Part shown: piece after piece, positions 8,696-17,218 of the stretch
How positions within the stretch are numbered: the first letter of the stretch is position 1
Layout of the letters: each line of letters begins with the position of its first letter
NCBI RefSeq assembly: GCF_002192455.1
Contig: NZ_CP021744.1
Coordinates: forward strand, 6,047,501-6,111,500
Direction of reading: 5' to 3'
DNA: 64,000 nucleotides
DNA from: Streptomyces albireticuli
GTDB lineage: Bacteria > Actinomycetota > Actinomycetes > Streptomycetales > Streptomycetaceae
Translations under genes and position numbers: made by a program
The notes under the pieces: model-generated
What the model saw: only the letters and a program-made list of their open reading frames with translations
Told to the model about the DNA's origin: nothing
Database searches by the model: none

Positions 8696-10027
8696 CTAAG
8701 GGGCCAGCAGCTCGGCCGCCCGGACGCGGTGCAGGTGGACGAGGATGTCGTACGAGGACGCCAGCGCCGTCTTGCGGTCCGGTTCGGGGTAGGACGTGCC
8801 GATGTTGCGCGTGGGCCGGGCCTCTTCCAGCCACTTCCGGGCCGGGGCGGGCGCGGTGCGCATGTCCAGGACGTAGTCGCGGTGCGGCACCCGGTCGAGG
8901 GTGTGCTCGTTGTTGCCGGGGGGCGCGGGCTCCAGCGTCACCACCCGCGTACGCCCCGCGTCGTCCATCGCGTTGAACGAGCCGTTGTCGAACGTCAGCC
9001 GGACGTTGACGTAGCCGCGGCCCAGCCGGTCCCGGAGGAACGCGCCCTGCATCTTGGGGTAGCTCCCCGGGTCGTCGGTCACGTACGAGACGTGGGCGTT
9101 GTGCGCCGACAGCAGGACCTTGGCGCCCGTCCGCTCGTGCCACCAGGCGGTGTTGGCGGCCATCACCTCGTCGCGGTAACGCATGCAGTCGGCGACCCCC
9201 TTCGGGTCGTCGAGGTCGAAGACGTACATCCCGGCCACCTGCGAGATCGCCCGCGCGTGCTGCACGGCGAGCTCGAACTCCCGCCGGTCGCCGTCCGGCC
9301 GCTGCCCGGCCAGCAGATCGAGGGCGGTGCGCGCGTCGGCGGCCATGGTCAGCCGCTCGCCGAGCGGGCGCTTGAGCATGCCCTTCATGGCGTCGGCCAC
9401 GCTCACCCCGGGGACGGGCCGCTGCGCGCGGTACAGCTCGGTGAGGCGGGGCAGCAGCGCCGGGTGGTGTGCGCGGACGTAGTCCGTCACCCGGTCGAAG
9501 GGCTCCGGGCCCGCGTAGGCCGCGTCGTTGCCCACGAAGTGGACCTTCCGCGAGTGCTGTGCGTTGTACGCGCGCATCCACTCGATCAGGTCCAGGTACT
9601 CGCGGGTGTTCCACAGGCGGTACGCGTCCTGGAACTCCTCCCGCATGATCTTCCGGATGTCGCCCTTGCCGTGGACGACGTAGTCGTCGATCCGCAGCCC
9701 GGAGCTCCAGTTCGCCTCCAGGGCGAAGGCGGTGAACCCCTTCTCCTCCACCAGGTGGCGCAGGACGCGGTGCTTGTTGGCGAAGAACTCGTGCGAGCTG
9801 TGCGTGGCCTCGCCGAGCCCGACGACCTTCGCGTCACCGATCATGCGCCCCAGCGGCCGGAGATCGCCGGTCGGGCCCTTGGGCTCGGTGGTGCGGAGGG
9901 GGTGGGCGGCCCGGGTGAGGGCGGGGACGGGGTCGGTCGTGGTGGCGGTGGCGGTGTTGGCCGCGGTCAGTGAGCCCAGGGTGAGCAGGGCGGCGAGCAG
10001 GAGAGCCGGGCGGCGTGGGAATGCCAT
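8696..10027 (-). CDS. Secreted erythromycin-esterase-family protein
   Basis: A 443-residue protein with a Sec-type signal peptide (FPRRPALLLAALLTLGSLTA, ending about residue 27). The mature part shows the erythromycin esterase (EreA/EreB-like) pattern: VVGLGEATHSSHEFF with the conserved GE.TH motif, FALEANWSSG, and LLSAHNAHVSY with the catalytic-type HNAH. EreA-like enzymes hydrolyse macrolide lactones, but many family members in Streptomyces have no known substrate, so resistance should not be assumed. GAAGGAGG precedes the ATG at 10027. Confidence 0.85.
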   Translation of the reverse strand: MAFPRRPALLLAALLTLGSLTAANTATATTTDPVPALTRAAHPLRTTEPKGPTGDLRPLGRMIGDAKVVGLGEATHSSHEFFANKHRVLRHLVEEKGFTAFALEANWSSGLRIDDYVVHGKGDIRKIMREEFQDAYRLWNTREYLDLIEWMRAYNAQHSRKVHFVGNDAAYAGPEPFDRVTDYVRAHHPALLPRLTELYRAQRPVPGVSVADAMKGMLKRPLGERLTMAADARTALDLLAGQRPDGDRREFELAVQHARAISQVAGMYVFDLDDPKGVADCMRYRDEVMAANTAWWHERTGAKVLLSAHNAHVSYVTDDPGSYPKMQGAFLRDRLGRGYVNVRLTFDNGSFNAMDDAGRTRVVTLEPAPPGNNEHTLDRVPHRDYVLDMRTAPAPARKWLEEARPTRNIGTSYPEPDRKTALASSYDILVHLHRVRAAELLAP

Positions 10028-10224
10028 GGTTCCCTCCTTCGGAGGGTGGGTGGACGGGTCGACTGCCCTTCCACGGTGCCGGTGAGGGTGGCGGCGGGAC
10101 CATCCGATCGGCCCCCGGGCGGGGGGTGGGGGCTGCCCTACCGGCGGGGTCGGGGTGGCGGGCGGAGTGCGCCTGCGGCGGGCTTGTTCCCCACCCCGCC
10201 CCTTCCCGATACCGGGGCTCCGCC

Positions 10225-10267
10225 TCAAACGCCGGACAGGCTGAAAATCAGCCCGTCCGGCGCTTGA
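10225..10267. repeat. Streptomyces-type intergenic palindrome, likely terminator
   Basis: Two 20-base arms (TCAAACGCCGGACAGGCTGA and TCAGCCCGTCCGGCGCTTGA) form an inverted repeat with two mismatches and a 3-base loop. The CGCCGGACGGGCTGA core belongs to a palindrome recurrent in Streptomyces intergenic regions. It lies in the 346-base gap (10028-10373) between two minus-strand genes, so it probably ends transcription from the DUF1343 gene. A further GC-rich hairpin (ggggcggggctggggaaaggccccg) lies at about 10322-10346. Nothing gene-like was found in the gap. Confidence 0.6.
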
Positions 10268-10373
10268 GGACACCGCGCGAAGCGCGGAACGGGGGCCCGG
10301 GGATCTCCCCGGTTCCGGGAAGGGGCGGGGCTGGGGAAAGGCCCCGCGCAGCGGCCCGCACCACGGCACCGCG

Positions 10374-11645
10374 TCAGTACAGCAAATACCGCCCCCGCAC
10401 CTCACGGAACCCCGCCAACCCCCCACCCCACGCCCCCACCACCTCGTCCACAGAACCCCCCGCCGACACCACCCGCCGCACCGAGTCCGTCCCCGCCACC
10501 CGGTCCACCCACCCGTCCGCCCGCCACCCGAACCCGCCCCACACCCGCTTCGCCGTCACCAGCAGCCCCACCCCCGTCCGTACGGGGTCGTACACCCGGC
10601 GGTCGTACACATGGAGCTGGACGCCCCCGATCGTCCGCCCCTGGAACTTCGAGAACACCGGCACCGCGTACGCCTCCCGGAACCGCACCCCCGGCAGTCC
10701 CAGGGCGTTCGCCGCCTCCGCCCACCGGTGGTCGATGCCCTCCGCGCCGAGCAGCTCGAAGGGGCGGGTCGTGCCGCGGCCCTCGGAGAGGTTGGTGCCC
10801 TCGAACAGGCAGGTGCCCGCGTAGGCGAGCGCCGTGTCGGGGGTGGGCATGTTGGGGCTCGGCGGCACCCAGGGCAGCCCGGTCGCGTCGAAGAAGTCGC
10901 CGCGCCGCCAGCCCGTCATCCGGACCGTCTCCGGCCGCACGGCCCCGCCCAGGTACTCCCCGTCGAACAGCAGCGCCAGCTCGGCGACGGTCATGCCGTG
11001 CATCAGCGCGAGGGGCTCCCGCCCCACGCCCGAGGCCAGGGCGCGGTCGAGCACCGGCCCGTACGCCCCGCGCCCCGTCAGGGGGTTGGGCCGGTCCAGG
11101 ACCATCAGGCGGACACCCGCGAGGGCGGCGGCGGCCATGCAGTCGTAGAGCGTCCAGATGTAGGTGTAGCAGCGGGTCCCCACGTCCTGGATGTCGAAGA
11201 CGACCGTGTCCACGCCGGCGCGGGCGAAGGTCTCCGCGAGCTGCCGGGGGCCCCGCCCGTAGGTGTCGTGCACCGGCAGCCCCGTCGCCGGGTCGCGGTA
11301 CGAGCCCTCCGAGCCCCCGGCCTGCGCCGTGCCCCGGAAGCCGTGCTCCGGCCCGAACACGGCCCGGAGGTCGACCCGGTCGTCCTCGTGCAGCACGTCG
11401 ACGATGTGGCGGAGGCCGGCCGTGACCCCGGTCGGGTTGGTGACGACGCCCACGCGCCGCCCCGCGAGCCGGGCGAACCCCTCCCCGGCCAGCCGGTCGA
11501 AGCCCGTCCGCACCCGGGCCCGGCGGGGGAGCGCACGGGCCGGCGCCGGCGGGAGCGCCACCGCCCCGCCGGCCGCGGTGGTCAGGACCTGGCGCCGTGT
11601 CAGCGGCCGTGCGCGCGGGGGCCGTCCCCCGGAAGAGTGCGGCAT
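10374..11645 (-). CDS. Exported DUF1343 protein, NamZ-like exo-beta-N-acetylmuramidase
   Basis: A 423-residue protein. It has a twin-arginine signal (LTRRQVLTTAAGGAVALP; Arg17-Arg18) and the DUF1343 family landmarks VGVVTNPTGVT, AVFGPEHGFRG, the FDIQDVGTRCYTYIWT segment, LDRPNPLTG and SPNMPTPDTALAY. The characterised family member NamZ of Bacillus removes N-acetylmuramic acid from the non-reducing ends of peptidoglycan fragments, so a wall-recycling role outside the membrane is likely but inferred. The Tat signal implies folding before export. It is transcribed divergently from the SDR gene at 11798. Confidence 0.88.
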   Translation of the reverse strand: MPHSSGGRPPRARPLTRRQVLTTAAGGAVALPPAPARALPRRARVRTGFDRLAGEGFARLAGRRVGVVTNPTGVTAGLRHIVDVLHEDDRVDLRAVFGPEHGFRGTAQAGGSEGSYRDPATGLPVHDTYGRGPRQLAETFARAGVDTVVFDIQDVGTRCYTYIWTLYDCMAAAALAGVRLMVLDRPNPLTGRGAYGPVLDRALASGVGREPLALMHGMTVAELALLFDGEYLGGAVRPETVRMTGWRRGDFFDATGLPWVPPSPNMPTPDTALAYAGTCLFEGTNLSEGRGTTRPFELLGAEGIDHRWAEAANALGLPGVRFREAYAVPVFSKFQGRTIGGVQLHVYDRRVYDPVRTGVGLLVTAKRVWGGFGWRADGWVDRVAGTDSVRRVVSAGGSVDEVVGAWGGGLAGFREVRGRYLLY

Positions 11646-11744
11646 GGACAGGAACGCTAGCCCGCCGGCGCGCTGACCGGCACCATTGCGGAGGGCGCGC
11701 CTCCAGGCCCGTCCCGAGGGGTGGCCGCACCCTTCCGCTCGTAC

Positions 11745-11760
11745 ATACCGACTGGTTAGT
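11745..11760. promoter_or_regulatory. TetR-type operator candidate upstream of the SDR/TetR operon
   Basis: ATACCGACTGGTTAGT shares its first twelve bases, ATACCGACTGGT, with the reverse complement of the near-palindrome at 15626-15643 in front of the kinase/acyl-CoA dehydrogenase pair. Its right half is degenerate. It lies 38 bases before the GTG of the SDR gene, in the promoter region. The TetR encoded at 12574 is the obvious candidate binder; that link is inference. Confidence 0.6.
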
Positions 11761-11797
11761 CTGCCCGTCGGAGCGGATCCGAGCCGAGGGAGCGAGC

Positions 11798-12577
11798 GTG
11801 GGCACAGTGCGGGACGCCGGAGTCGTGGTCACCGGAGCGGGAGGCGGCATCGGCGCCGCCCTCGCCCGCAGATTCGCCGCCGAGGGCGCCCGCGTCGTGG
11901 TCAACGACCTGGACGTCGCCAAGGCCGAGGCGGTGGCCGAGGAGATCGGCGCGATCGCCGTCCCCGGTGACGCCTCCGGTGTCGTCCCCGCCGCCCGCAA
12001 GGCCCTCGGCGGCCGGGTCGACATCTACTGCGCCAACGCCGGCGTGGCCCCGGCCGGCGGCCCCGAGGCCGACGAGGACGTGTGGGAGGCCGCCTGGGAC
12101 GTCAACGTCATGGCGCACGTCCGGGCCGCCCGCGAGCTGCTCCCCGAGTGGCTGGACCGCGGCAGCGGCCGCTTCGTCGCCACCGTCTCCGCCGCCGGGC
12201 TGCTCACCATGCTCGGCTCGGCCCCGTACAGCGTCTCCAAGCACGCCGCGCTCGCCTTCGCGGAGTGGCTCTCGCTCACCTACCGCCACTGCGGTGTCGA
12301 CGTCCACGCCATCTGTCCGCAGGGCGTGCGCACGGACATGCTGCGCGGTACGGGCGCCGCCGGCGAGCTGGTGCTCGTCCCCACCGCGATCGAGCCCGCG
12401 CAGGTCGCGGACGCCCTCTTCGAGGGCATGGCGGCGGGCCGCTTCCTGATCCTGCCGCACCCCGAGGTCGCCGACTACTACGCGGCGCGCGCCACCGACC
12501 CCGACCGCTGGCTGCGCGGCATGAACCACCTCCAGCGCCGGCTGGAGGAAGTGCCGGGCCAGGGGGTGGGCAGATGA
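11798..12577 (+). CDS. SDR family NAD(P)-dependent oxidoreductase
   Basis: A 259-residue classical short-chain dehydrogenase. The coenzyme motif is TGAGGGIG near the N-terminus, NDLD after strand 2 suggests a preference for NAD, CANAG replaces the usual NNAG, and the active site shows VSAAG followed by YSVSK. It would interconvert an alcohol and ketone, perhaps on an acyl-CoA substrate given the neighbours. GTG at 11798 is chosen because GAGGGAG precedes it and the Rossmann fold starts 10 residues in; the frame extends upstream to 11597 over the operator, which cannot be coding. It overlaps the following tetR by ATGA. Confidence 0.9.
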   Translation: MGTVRDAGVVVTGAGGGIGAALARRFAAEGARVVVNDLDVAKAEAVAEEIGAIAVPGDASGVVPAARKALGGRVDIYCANAGVAPAGGPEADEDVWEAAWDVNVMAHVRAARELLPEWLDRGSGRFVATVSAAGLLTMLGSAPYSVSKHAALAFAEWLSLTYRHCGVDVHAICPQGVRTDMLRGTGAAGELVLVPTAIEPAQVADALFEGMAAGRFLILPHPEVADYYAARATDPDRWLRGMNHLQRRLEEVPGQGVGR

Positions 12578-13194
12578 CCTCGGCGGACACCGCCCCGTTG
12601 CCGGGCGGCGCGGCCGACGGCGACGGCAGACCGGTGCCGCAGCGGCTGCTGGCCGCCGCCACCCGGCTCTTCGCCGACCAGGGCTACGACCGCACGTCCG
12701 TCCAGGAGATCGTCGAGGCCGCGGGCGTCACCAAGGGTGCCCTCTACCACTACTTCGGCTCCAAGGACGACCTGCTGCACGAGGTCTACGGGCGCGTCCT
12801 GCGCCTCCAGCAGGAGCGGCTGGACGCCTTCGCGGAGGCGGACGCGCCCGTGGAGCGGCGGCTGCGCGACGCCGCCGCGGACGTCGTCGTCACCACCCTG
12901 GAGAACCTCGACGACACGAAGATCTTCTTCCGGTCGATGCACCACCTCGGCCCCGAGAAGCTCGCCCAGGTGCGGGCGGAGCGGCGCCGCTACCACGAAC
13001 GCTTCCGCGCCCTGGTCGAGGAGGGCCAGCGCGGCGGCGTCTTCACCGCCGCCACCCCGGCCGACCTGGTGGTGGACTACCACTTCGGCTCGGTCCACCA
13101 CCTGGGGAGCTGGTACCACGCGGGAGGCGCGCTGGGCCCGCACGAGGTCGCGGACCACCTGGCGGACATGCTGCTGAGGGTGCTGCGGCCGTAA
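12574..13194 (+). CDS. TetR/AcrR family regulator (acyl-CoA-type regulon)
   Basis: A 206-residue TetR regulator. The helix-turn-helix is TSVQEIVEAAGVTKGALYHY, followed by FGSKDDLLHEVY; the C-terminal domain contains FRSMHHLGPEKLAQVRAER, as in regulators of fatty-acid-type pathways. The ATG overlaps the SDR stop codon (ATGA), so the two are translationally coupled. Matching motifs at 11745 and 15626 suggest that it controls both its own operon and the minus-strand kinase/acyl-CoA dehydrogenase operon that converges on it. Confidence 0.88.
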   Translation: MTSADTAPLPGGAADGDGRPVPQRLLAAATRLFADQGYDRTSVQEIVEAAGVTKGALYHYFGSKDDLLHEVYGRVLRLQQERLDAFAEADAPVERRLRDAAADVVVTTLENLDDTKIFFRSMHHLGPEKLAQVRAERRRYHERFRALVEEGQRGGVFTAATPADLVVDYHFGSVHHLGSWYHAGGALGPHEVADHLADMLLRVLRP

Positions 13195-13267
13195 GGCCCC
13201 CGGGCGTTCGGCCGCGGCCCGGGGGCTTCGGCCCCCGTGACGGCACGGGCGGCCGCCCCCCACGCCC

Positions 13268-14482
13268 CTACGCGTACCGCCGCAACTCCCGCCGCGCCAA
13301 GGACCGCTGGTGCACCTCGTCCGGCCCGTCCGCCAGCCGCAGCGTCCGCGCCGCCGCCCAGAGCTCCGCCAGCGGGAAGTCCTGGCTCACCCCGGCCGCC
13401 CCGTGCAGCTGCACCGCCTTGTCCAGGATGCCGGCCACCGTCCGCGGCGTCGCGATCTTGATGGCCTGGATCTCGGTGTGCGCCCCGCGGTTGCCGACCG
13501 TGTCCATCAGCCACGCGGTCTTGAGCACCAGCAGCCGCAGCTGCTCCACCGCGACCCGGGAGTCGGCGATCCACTCCTGGACGACGCCCTGACGCGCCAG
13601 CGGCTCGCCGAACGCGGTACGGGACACCGCTCGCCGGCACATCAGCTCGATCGCCCGCTCGGCCATGCCGATCAGCCGCATGCAGTGGTGGATCCGGCCG
13701 GGCCCCAGCCGGGCCTGGGCGATCGCGAAGCCGCCGCCCTCCTCGCCGACGAGGTGCGTGGCCGGGACGCGGACGCCGTCGAAGAGGACCTCGGCGTGAC
13801 CGCCGTGGTAGTGGTCCTCGTAGCCGTACACCCGCATGGCGCGGCGGACCGTGAGCCCCGGGGTGTCCCGGGGGACCAGGATCATCGACTGCTGACGGCG
13901 CGGGTCCGCGCCCTCCGGGTCGGTCTTGCCCATGACGACGAAGATCTCGCACGCGGGGCTCATGGCACCGGAGATGTACCACTTCCGGCCGGTGACGACG
14001 TAGTCCGCGCCGTCGCGCTCGATCCGCGTCCCGATGTTGGTGGCGTCCGAGGAGGCGACCTCCGGCTCGGTCATCGCGAAGGCCGAGCGGATGTCACCGG
14101 CCAGCAGCGGCTCCAGCCACCGCTTCCGCTGCTCCTCGGTGCCGAACTGCGCGAGCAGCTCCATGTTCCCGGTGTCCGGGGCCGCGCAGTTCAGGGCCGT
14201 GGGCGCGAGCTGGGGGCTGCGGCCGGTGATCTCGGCGAGCGGCGCGTACTGGAGGTTGGTCAGCCCGGCGCCGTACTCCCTGTCCGGTAGGAAGAGGTTC
14301 CACAGTCCCCGGCGCCGCGCTTCCGCCTTGAGTTCCTCGACGACCGGCGGAGTGTCCCAGGGGGAGGTCAGAGCGGCCCGCTGCTCCTCCGCGACCGCCT
14401 CCGCGGGGTACACGTGCTCGTCCATGAAGGCCAGCAGCCTGCCGCGGAGCTCCTCGGTGCGCGCGTCGAATGCGAAGTCCAT
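13268..14482 (-). CDS. Acyl-CoA dehydrogenase family protein (ACAD10/11 or LvaC-like)
   Basis: A 404-residue flavoprotein dehydrogenase. Landmarks are AFAMTEPEVASSDATNI, the FAD/substrate segment VVTGRKWYISGA, LGPGRIHHCMR, and QLHGAAGVSQDFPLAELWA near the C-terminus. The HHCMR and FGEPLARQGVVQEWIADS words resemble the ACAD10/ACAD11 branch, which works together with an APH-type kinase domain. The ATG lies 7 bases beyond the stop of the upstream kinase gene, and AGGAGG sits inside that gene's end, so translation is coupled. FAD is expected to be bound; the reaction may be on a phosphorylated 4-hydroxyacyl-CoA rather than simple 2,3-dehydrogenation. Confidence 0.9.
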   Translation of the reverse strand: MDFAFDARTEELRGRLLAFMDEHVYPAEAVAEEQRAALTSPWDTPPVVEELKAEARRRGLWNLFLPDREYGAGLTNLQYAPLAEITGRSPQLAPTALNCAAPDTGNMELLAQFGTEEQRKRWLEPLLAGDIRSAFAMTEPEVASSDATNIGTRIERDGADYVVTGRKWYISGAMSPACEIFVVMGKTDPEGADPRRQQSMILVPRDTPGLTVRRAMRVYGYEDHYHGGHAEVLFDGVRVPATHLVGEEGGGFAIAQARLGPGRIHHCMRLIGMAERAIELMCRRAVSRTAFGEPLARQGVVQEWIADSRVAVEQLRLLVLKTAWLMDTVGNRGAHTEIQAIKIATPRTVAGILDKAVQLHGAAGVSQDFPLAELWAAARTLRLADGPDEVHQRSLARRELRRYA

Positions 14483-14489
14483 GGTGCGC

Positions 14490-15572
14490 TCAGCCCTCCT
14501 GAAGGGTGGTGAGGCCGTTGTCGATGAAGAGCGGGACGAGGGCGCCTATCCGGTCGAAGCCCGCGCCGACGGTCTGCCCGAGGGTGTAGCGGTAGTGGAT
14601 GCCTTCGAGGATCACGGCGAGCTTGAAGTAGGCGAAGGCGGTGTACCAGGGCAGCGCCGAGACATCGCGGCCCGAGCCGGCCGCGTAGCGCTCGACGATC
14701 TCCGCGGGGTCGGGGTGACCCGGGGCACCCCTGGTGGTGCTGATCGGGGAGCCGGGCACGGCCTCCTGCTCGCTGTACATCACCAGCAGGCCGAGGTCGG
14801 TGAGCGGGTCGCCCAGGGTGGACATCTCCCAGTCGAGGACCGCCCGGACCGAGTCGTCGGCGCCGATCAGGACGTTGTCGAGGCGGAAGTCACCGTGCAC
14901 GACGGTGGCCGCGGGGGAGTGCGGCAGCGCCTCGCCGAGCGCCGCGTGGAGCGCGTCGATGCCGGGCAGCTCGCGATTGCGCGAGGCCTCCAGCTGCTTG
15001 CCCCAGCGCCGCAGCTGCCGCTCCAGGAACCCCTCGGGCCGCCCGAAGTCCGCGAGGCCGGCCGCCGCCGGGTCCACCGCGTGCAGCTGGACGAGCGTGT
15101 CGGCGAGGCCCAGCACCACCCGGCGGGTGCGCTCCGGACCGAGCGCGGTGAGCTGCTCGGCCGTGCGGAACGGGGTGCCCTCGACGAACTCCATGACGTA
15201 GAAGGGCGATCCGATCACGGACTCGTCCTCGCACAGGAGCAGGGGCTCCGGCACCGGGACGGCCGTCGGGTGCAGCGCGCTGATCACCCGGTGCTCGCGC
15301 CGCATGTCGTGCGCGGTGGCCAGCACATGGCCCAGGGGCGGGCGCCGCACCACCCAGCGGCTCGTCCCGTCCGTGACCGCGTAGGTCAGGTTGGAGCGGC
15401 CGCCTTCGATCAGCTCGGCGGTGAGCGGCCCCCGCACCAGCCCCGGCACCGCCCGCTCCAGATGCGCGCGCAGCGCCTCCGGATCGAGACCCGGGGGGCC
15501 GGACCCGTCGCCCGGAGGACCGGCCGGAGGGGTTGCCGCGGGGCTGGTCGGGCGGCTCGGCGGATGGCTCAT
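14490..15572 (-). CDS. APH-fold phosphotransferase (ACAD10 kinase-like / LvaA-like)
   Basis: A 360-residue protein of the aminoglycoside phosphotransferase / choline kinase fold. The catalytic loop HGDFRLDN is at residues 226-233 and the metal-binding DWE at 247-249; the ATP-loop region ELIEGGRSNLTYAV lies near residue 54. The first 28 residues are a proline/glycine-rich extension. In mammals, the same kinase domain is fused to an acyl-CoA dehydrogenase (ACAD10/11); in Pseudomonas putida, LvaA phosphorylates 4-hydroxyvaleryl-CoA. Direct coupling to the acyl-CoA dehydrogenase downstream argues for acyl-CoA chemistry, not antibiotic resistance. GGAGGAG precedes the ATG. Confidence 0.88.
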   Translation of the reverse strand: MSHPPSRPTSPAATPPAGPPGDGSGPPGLDPEALRAHLERAVPGLVRGPLTAELIEGGRSNLTYAVTDGTSRWVVRRPPLGHVLATAHDMRREHRVISALHPTAVPVPEPLLLCEDESVIGSPFYVMEFVEGTPFRTAEQLTALGPERTRRVVLGLADTLVQLHAVDPAAAGLADFGRPEGFLERQLRRWGKQLEASRNRELPGIDALHAALGEALPHSPAATVVHGDFRLDNVLIGADDSVRAVLDWEMSTLGDPLTDLGLLVMYSEQEAVPGSPISTTRGAPGHPDPAEIVERYAAGSGRDVSALPWYTAFAYFKLAVILEGIHYRYTLGQTVGAGFDRIGALVPLFIDNGLTTLQEG

Positions 15573-15625
15573 CGACTGCTCCTCCAGGGGGATCGGGCCC
15601 GCGGGCGGTACCGTTCGGGATCATC

Positions 15626-15643
15626 ATGCCGACCAGTCGGTAT
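15626..15643. promoter_or_regulatory. Near-perfect palindromic operator ATGCCGACCAGTCGGTAT
   Basis: The 18-base site reads ATRCCGAC-CA-GTCGGYAT, symmetric apart from one outer base pair and the centre, and lies 54 bases upstream of the kinase start codon on the minus strand. It has the size and symmetry of TetR operators and shares ATACCGACTGGT with the site at 11745. Confidence 0.7.
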
Positions 15644-15699
15644 GCCGTCCAGAGGGCATCCCTTCCCCGCGTCCCCCAACTGGCCCTGGAGCGCCGGGT

Positions 15700-16635
15700 T
15701 CAGGCGTGGCAGGCCATCGGCCGCCCGCCGTTCATGGTCTGCATGTCGCCGAGGACGGTGGGCAGGTCGAGCGGCGAGCCCAGCGGCAGGCCGTCCAGCT
15801 CGGCGTACGCGCGGTGGATGTTGGCGACCAGCCGCTCGCCCTCGCGCAGCTCCGCGAACTCGCCGAGGTCCGTGGCGCGGGCGACCTCCAGCGGGGTGCG
15901 CCCGGCCGCGCGCCCGTCGCGCGCGAGCTCCTCGACCCAGCGGAAGTAGCGCTCCAGCGTGTCGTACACGCCGGGGTCGGTGACCCGGCCGTGGCCGGGC
16001 ACGACGGTCTGGGCGTCGAGCCCGCGGAGGATCTCCAGCGAGCGCAGCGAGCCGCTGAGGGAGCCCATGAGGAGGAAGGGCGTACCGCCGTTGAAGACGA
16101 GGTCGCCGGTGAAGACGACGCCCTGCTCGGGCAGCCAGGCGATGGTGTCCCCGACGGTGTGGGCCGGGCCGGGGTGGATCAGCCGCACCTCGGTGTCGCC
16201 GAGGTGCAGGGCCATCTCCTCGGTGTACGTGACGGTGGGCGGCGCCACGGTCACGTCGCCGTACTCGACGCCCGGCCAGATGGCGTGCAGCTGGAGCCCC
16301 GCGGCGAGCGTCTCGGTGCGGCAGGCGGCGTGCCCGACGACCGTGGCCTCGGGGAAGACGAAGTTGCCGTAGGTGTGGTCGCCGTGGTGGTGGGTGTTGA
16401 CGACCGTGGTGGGCGGCGCCGCGCCCTCCGCGAGCGCGGCGTCCCGCAGCAGCCGGGCCCGGCGCTCGGTCGCGGCGGTGTCGATCAGCGCCGTGCGGCC
16501 GCCGCCCGTGAGGATCCCCGCGTTGTTCAGGCACCAGCCGCCGTCGGGCTGGACGAACGCGCGGACGCCGGGGGCGAGGGGGACGGTGTAGGGCTCCGTC
16601 CCCTCCGCGAGGTCCGTGGTGGGCGTGATGGTCAT
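15700..16635 (-). CDS. Metallo-beta-lactamase-fold hydrolase
   Basis: A 311-residue protein with the zinc-binding motif THHHGDH (residues 81-87) and the later ligands in HPGPAHTVGDT, FTGDLVF and VPGHG. The ordering matches the quinoprotein-relay / SoxH-like branch of the superfamily. Such enzymes hydrolyse esters, thioesters or sulfur compounds; no specific substrate can be named. It lies upstream of the kinase gene on the same strand, but the operator at 15626 separates them, so it may be transcribed independently. Confidence 0.85.
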   Translation of the reverse strand: MTITPTTDLAEGTEPYTVPLAPGVRAFVQPDGGWCLNNAGILTGGGRTALIDTAATERRARLLRDAALAEGAAPPTTVVNTHHHGDHTYGNFVFPEATVVGHAACRTETLAAGLQLHAIWPGVEYGDVTVAPPTVTYTEEMALHLGDTEVRLIHPGPAHTVGDTIAWLPEQGVVFTGDLVFNGGTPFLLMGSLSGSLRSLEILRGLDAQTVVPGHGRVTDPGVYDTLERYFRWVEELARDGRAAGRTPLEVARATDLGEFAELREGERLVANIHRAYAELDGLPLGSPLDLPTVLGDMQTMNGGRPMACHA

Positions 16636-16764
16636 CGTGGCCTCCCCTCGCCGTCCGCGCGGGGTGCGCGGATCGGACTGCCCGTCAGAATACGGGCGCT
16701 GTCCGTCCGCTTGTGCAGGTGCCGGGGAGACGGCGCGCGGCCGGCGGTCCGGCGCCGGCCGGTC

Positions 16765-17205
16765 TCAGGCGCGGTGCTCCATGCCCGGCCGCAGCCGCTC
16801 CAGCAGGCCGAAGAGGGTGGCGCGCTCTTCCTCGTCCAGGGCGTCGAGGGCCGTGTGGGTGGCCTGCATCTCGGCCCGGACGCGGTGGATGGTCTCGCGG
16901 CCCTCGTCGGTGGCCACGACGTTCTTCACGCGCCGGTCGGCCGGGTCGGGCTCGCGGCGGACCAGGCCGCGCGCCTCCAGGCGGTCGACGATGCCGGTGA
17001 CGTTGGAGGCGTCGCAGACCAGGAGGGTGGCGAGGCCGCGCATCGGGACCGGGCCCTTGAGCTGGGCGAGCAGCTTGGCCTGGACGGAGGTCAGGCCGTG
17101 GCGGCCCGCGGCGGTGGCGAAGTCCTGCCACTGGGCGGTGCCGAGCGCCGCCACCAGCTCCAGGAGCTGGGCCTTGGTCGGGGGCTGGGGGGTGGTGGCG
17201 GTCAT
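16765..17205 (-). CDS. MarR family transcriptional regulator
   Basis: A 146-residue winged-helix regulator. The DNA-binding core is MRGLATLLVCDASNVTGIVD with the wing PDPADRRVKNVVATDEG, and the C-terminus is the dimerisation helix. Start chosen at the ATG 17203-17205; a TTG six codons upstream is possible and would overlap the inverted repeat at 17219. It diverges from a DHA2 exporter and a quinone oxidoreductase and probably represses them, relieved by an electrophile or phenolic ligand. This is a common arrangement for MarR regulators. Confidence 0.88.
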   Translation of the reverse strand: MTATTPQPPTKAQLLELVAALGTAQWQDFATAAGRHGLTSVQAKLLAQLKGPVPMRGLATLLVCDASNVTGIVDRLEARGLVRREPDPADRRVKNVVATDEGRETIHRVRAEMQATHTALDALDEEERATLFGLLERLRPGMEHRA

Positions 17206-17218
17206 GACGTGGAGTGTA

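Noticed and set aside
8696..10027. Macrolide resistance gene
   Set aside because: The erythromycin-esterase family is broad and the protein is exported; resistance cannot be claimed from sequence.
14490..15572. Aminoglycoside resistance phosphotransferase
   Set aside because: The gene is coupled to an acyl-CoA dehydrogenase and resembles the ACAD10/LvaA type, so antibiotic modification is unlikely.
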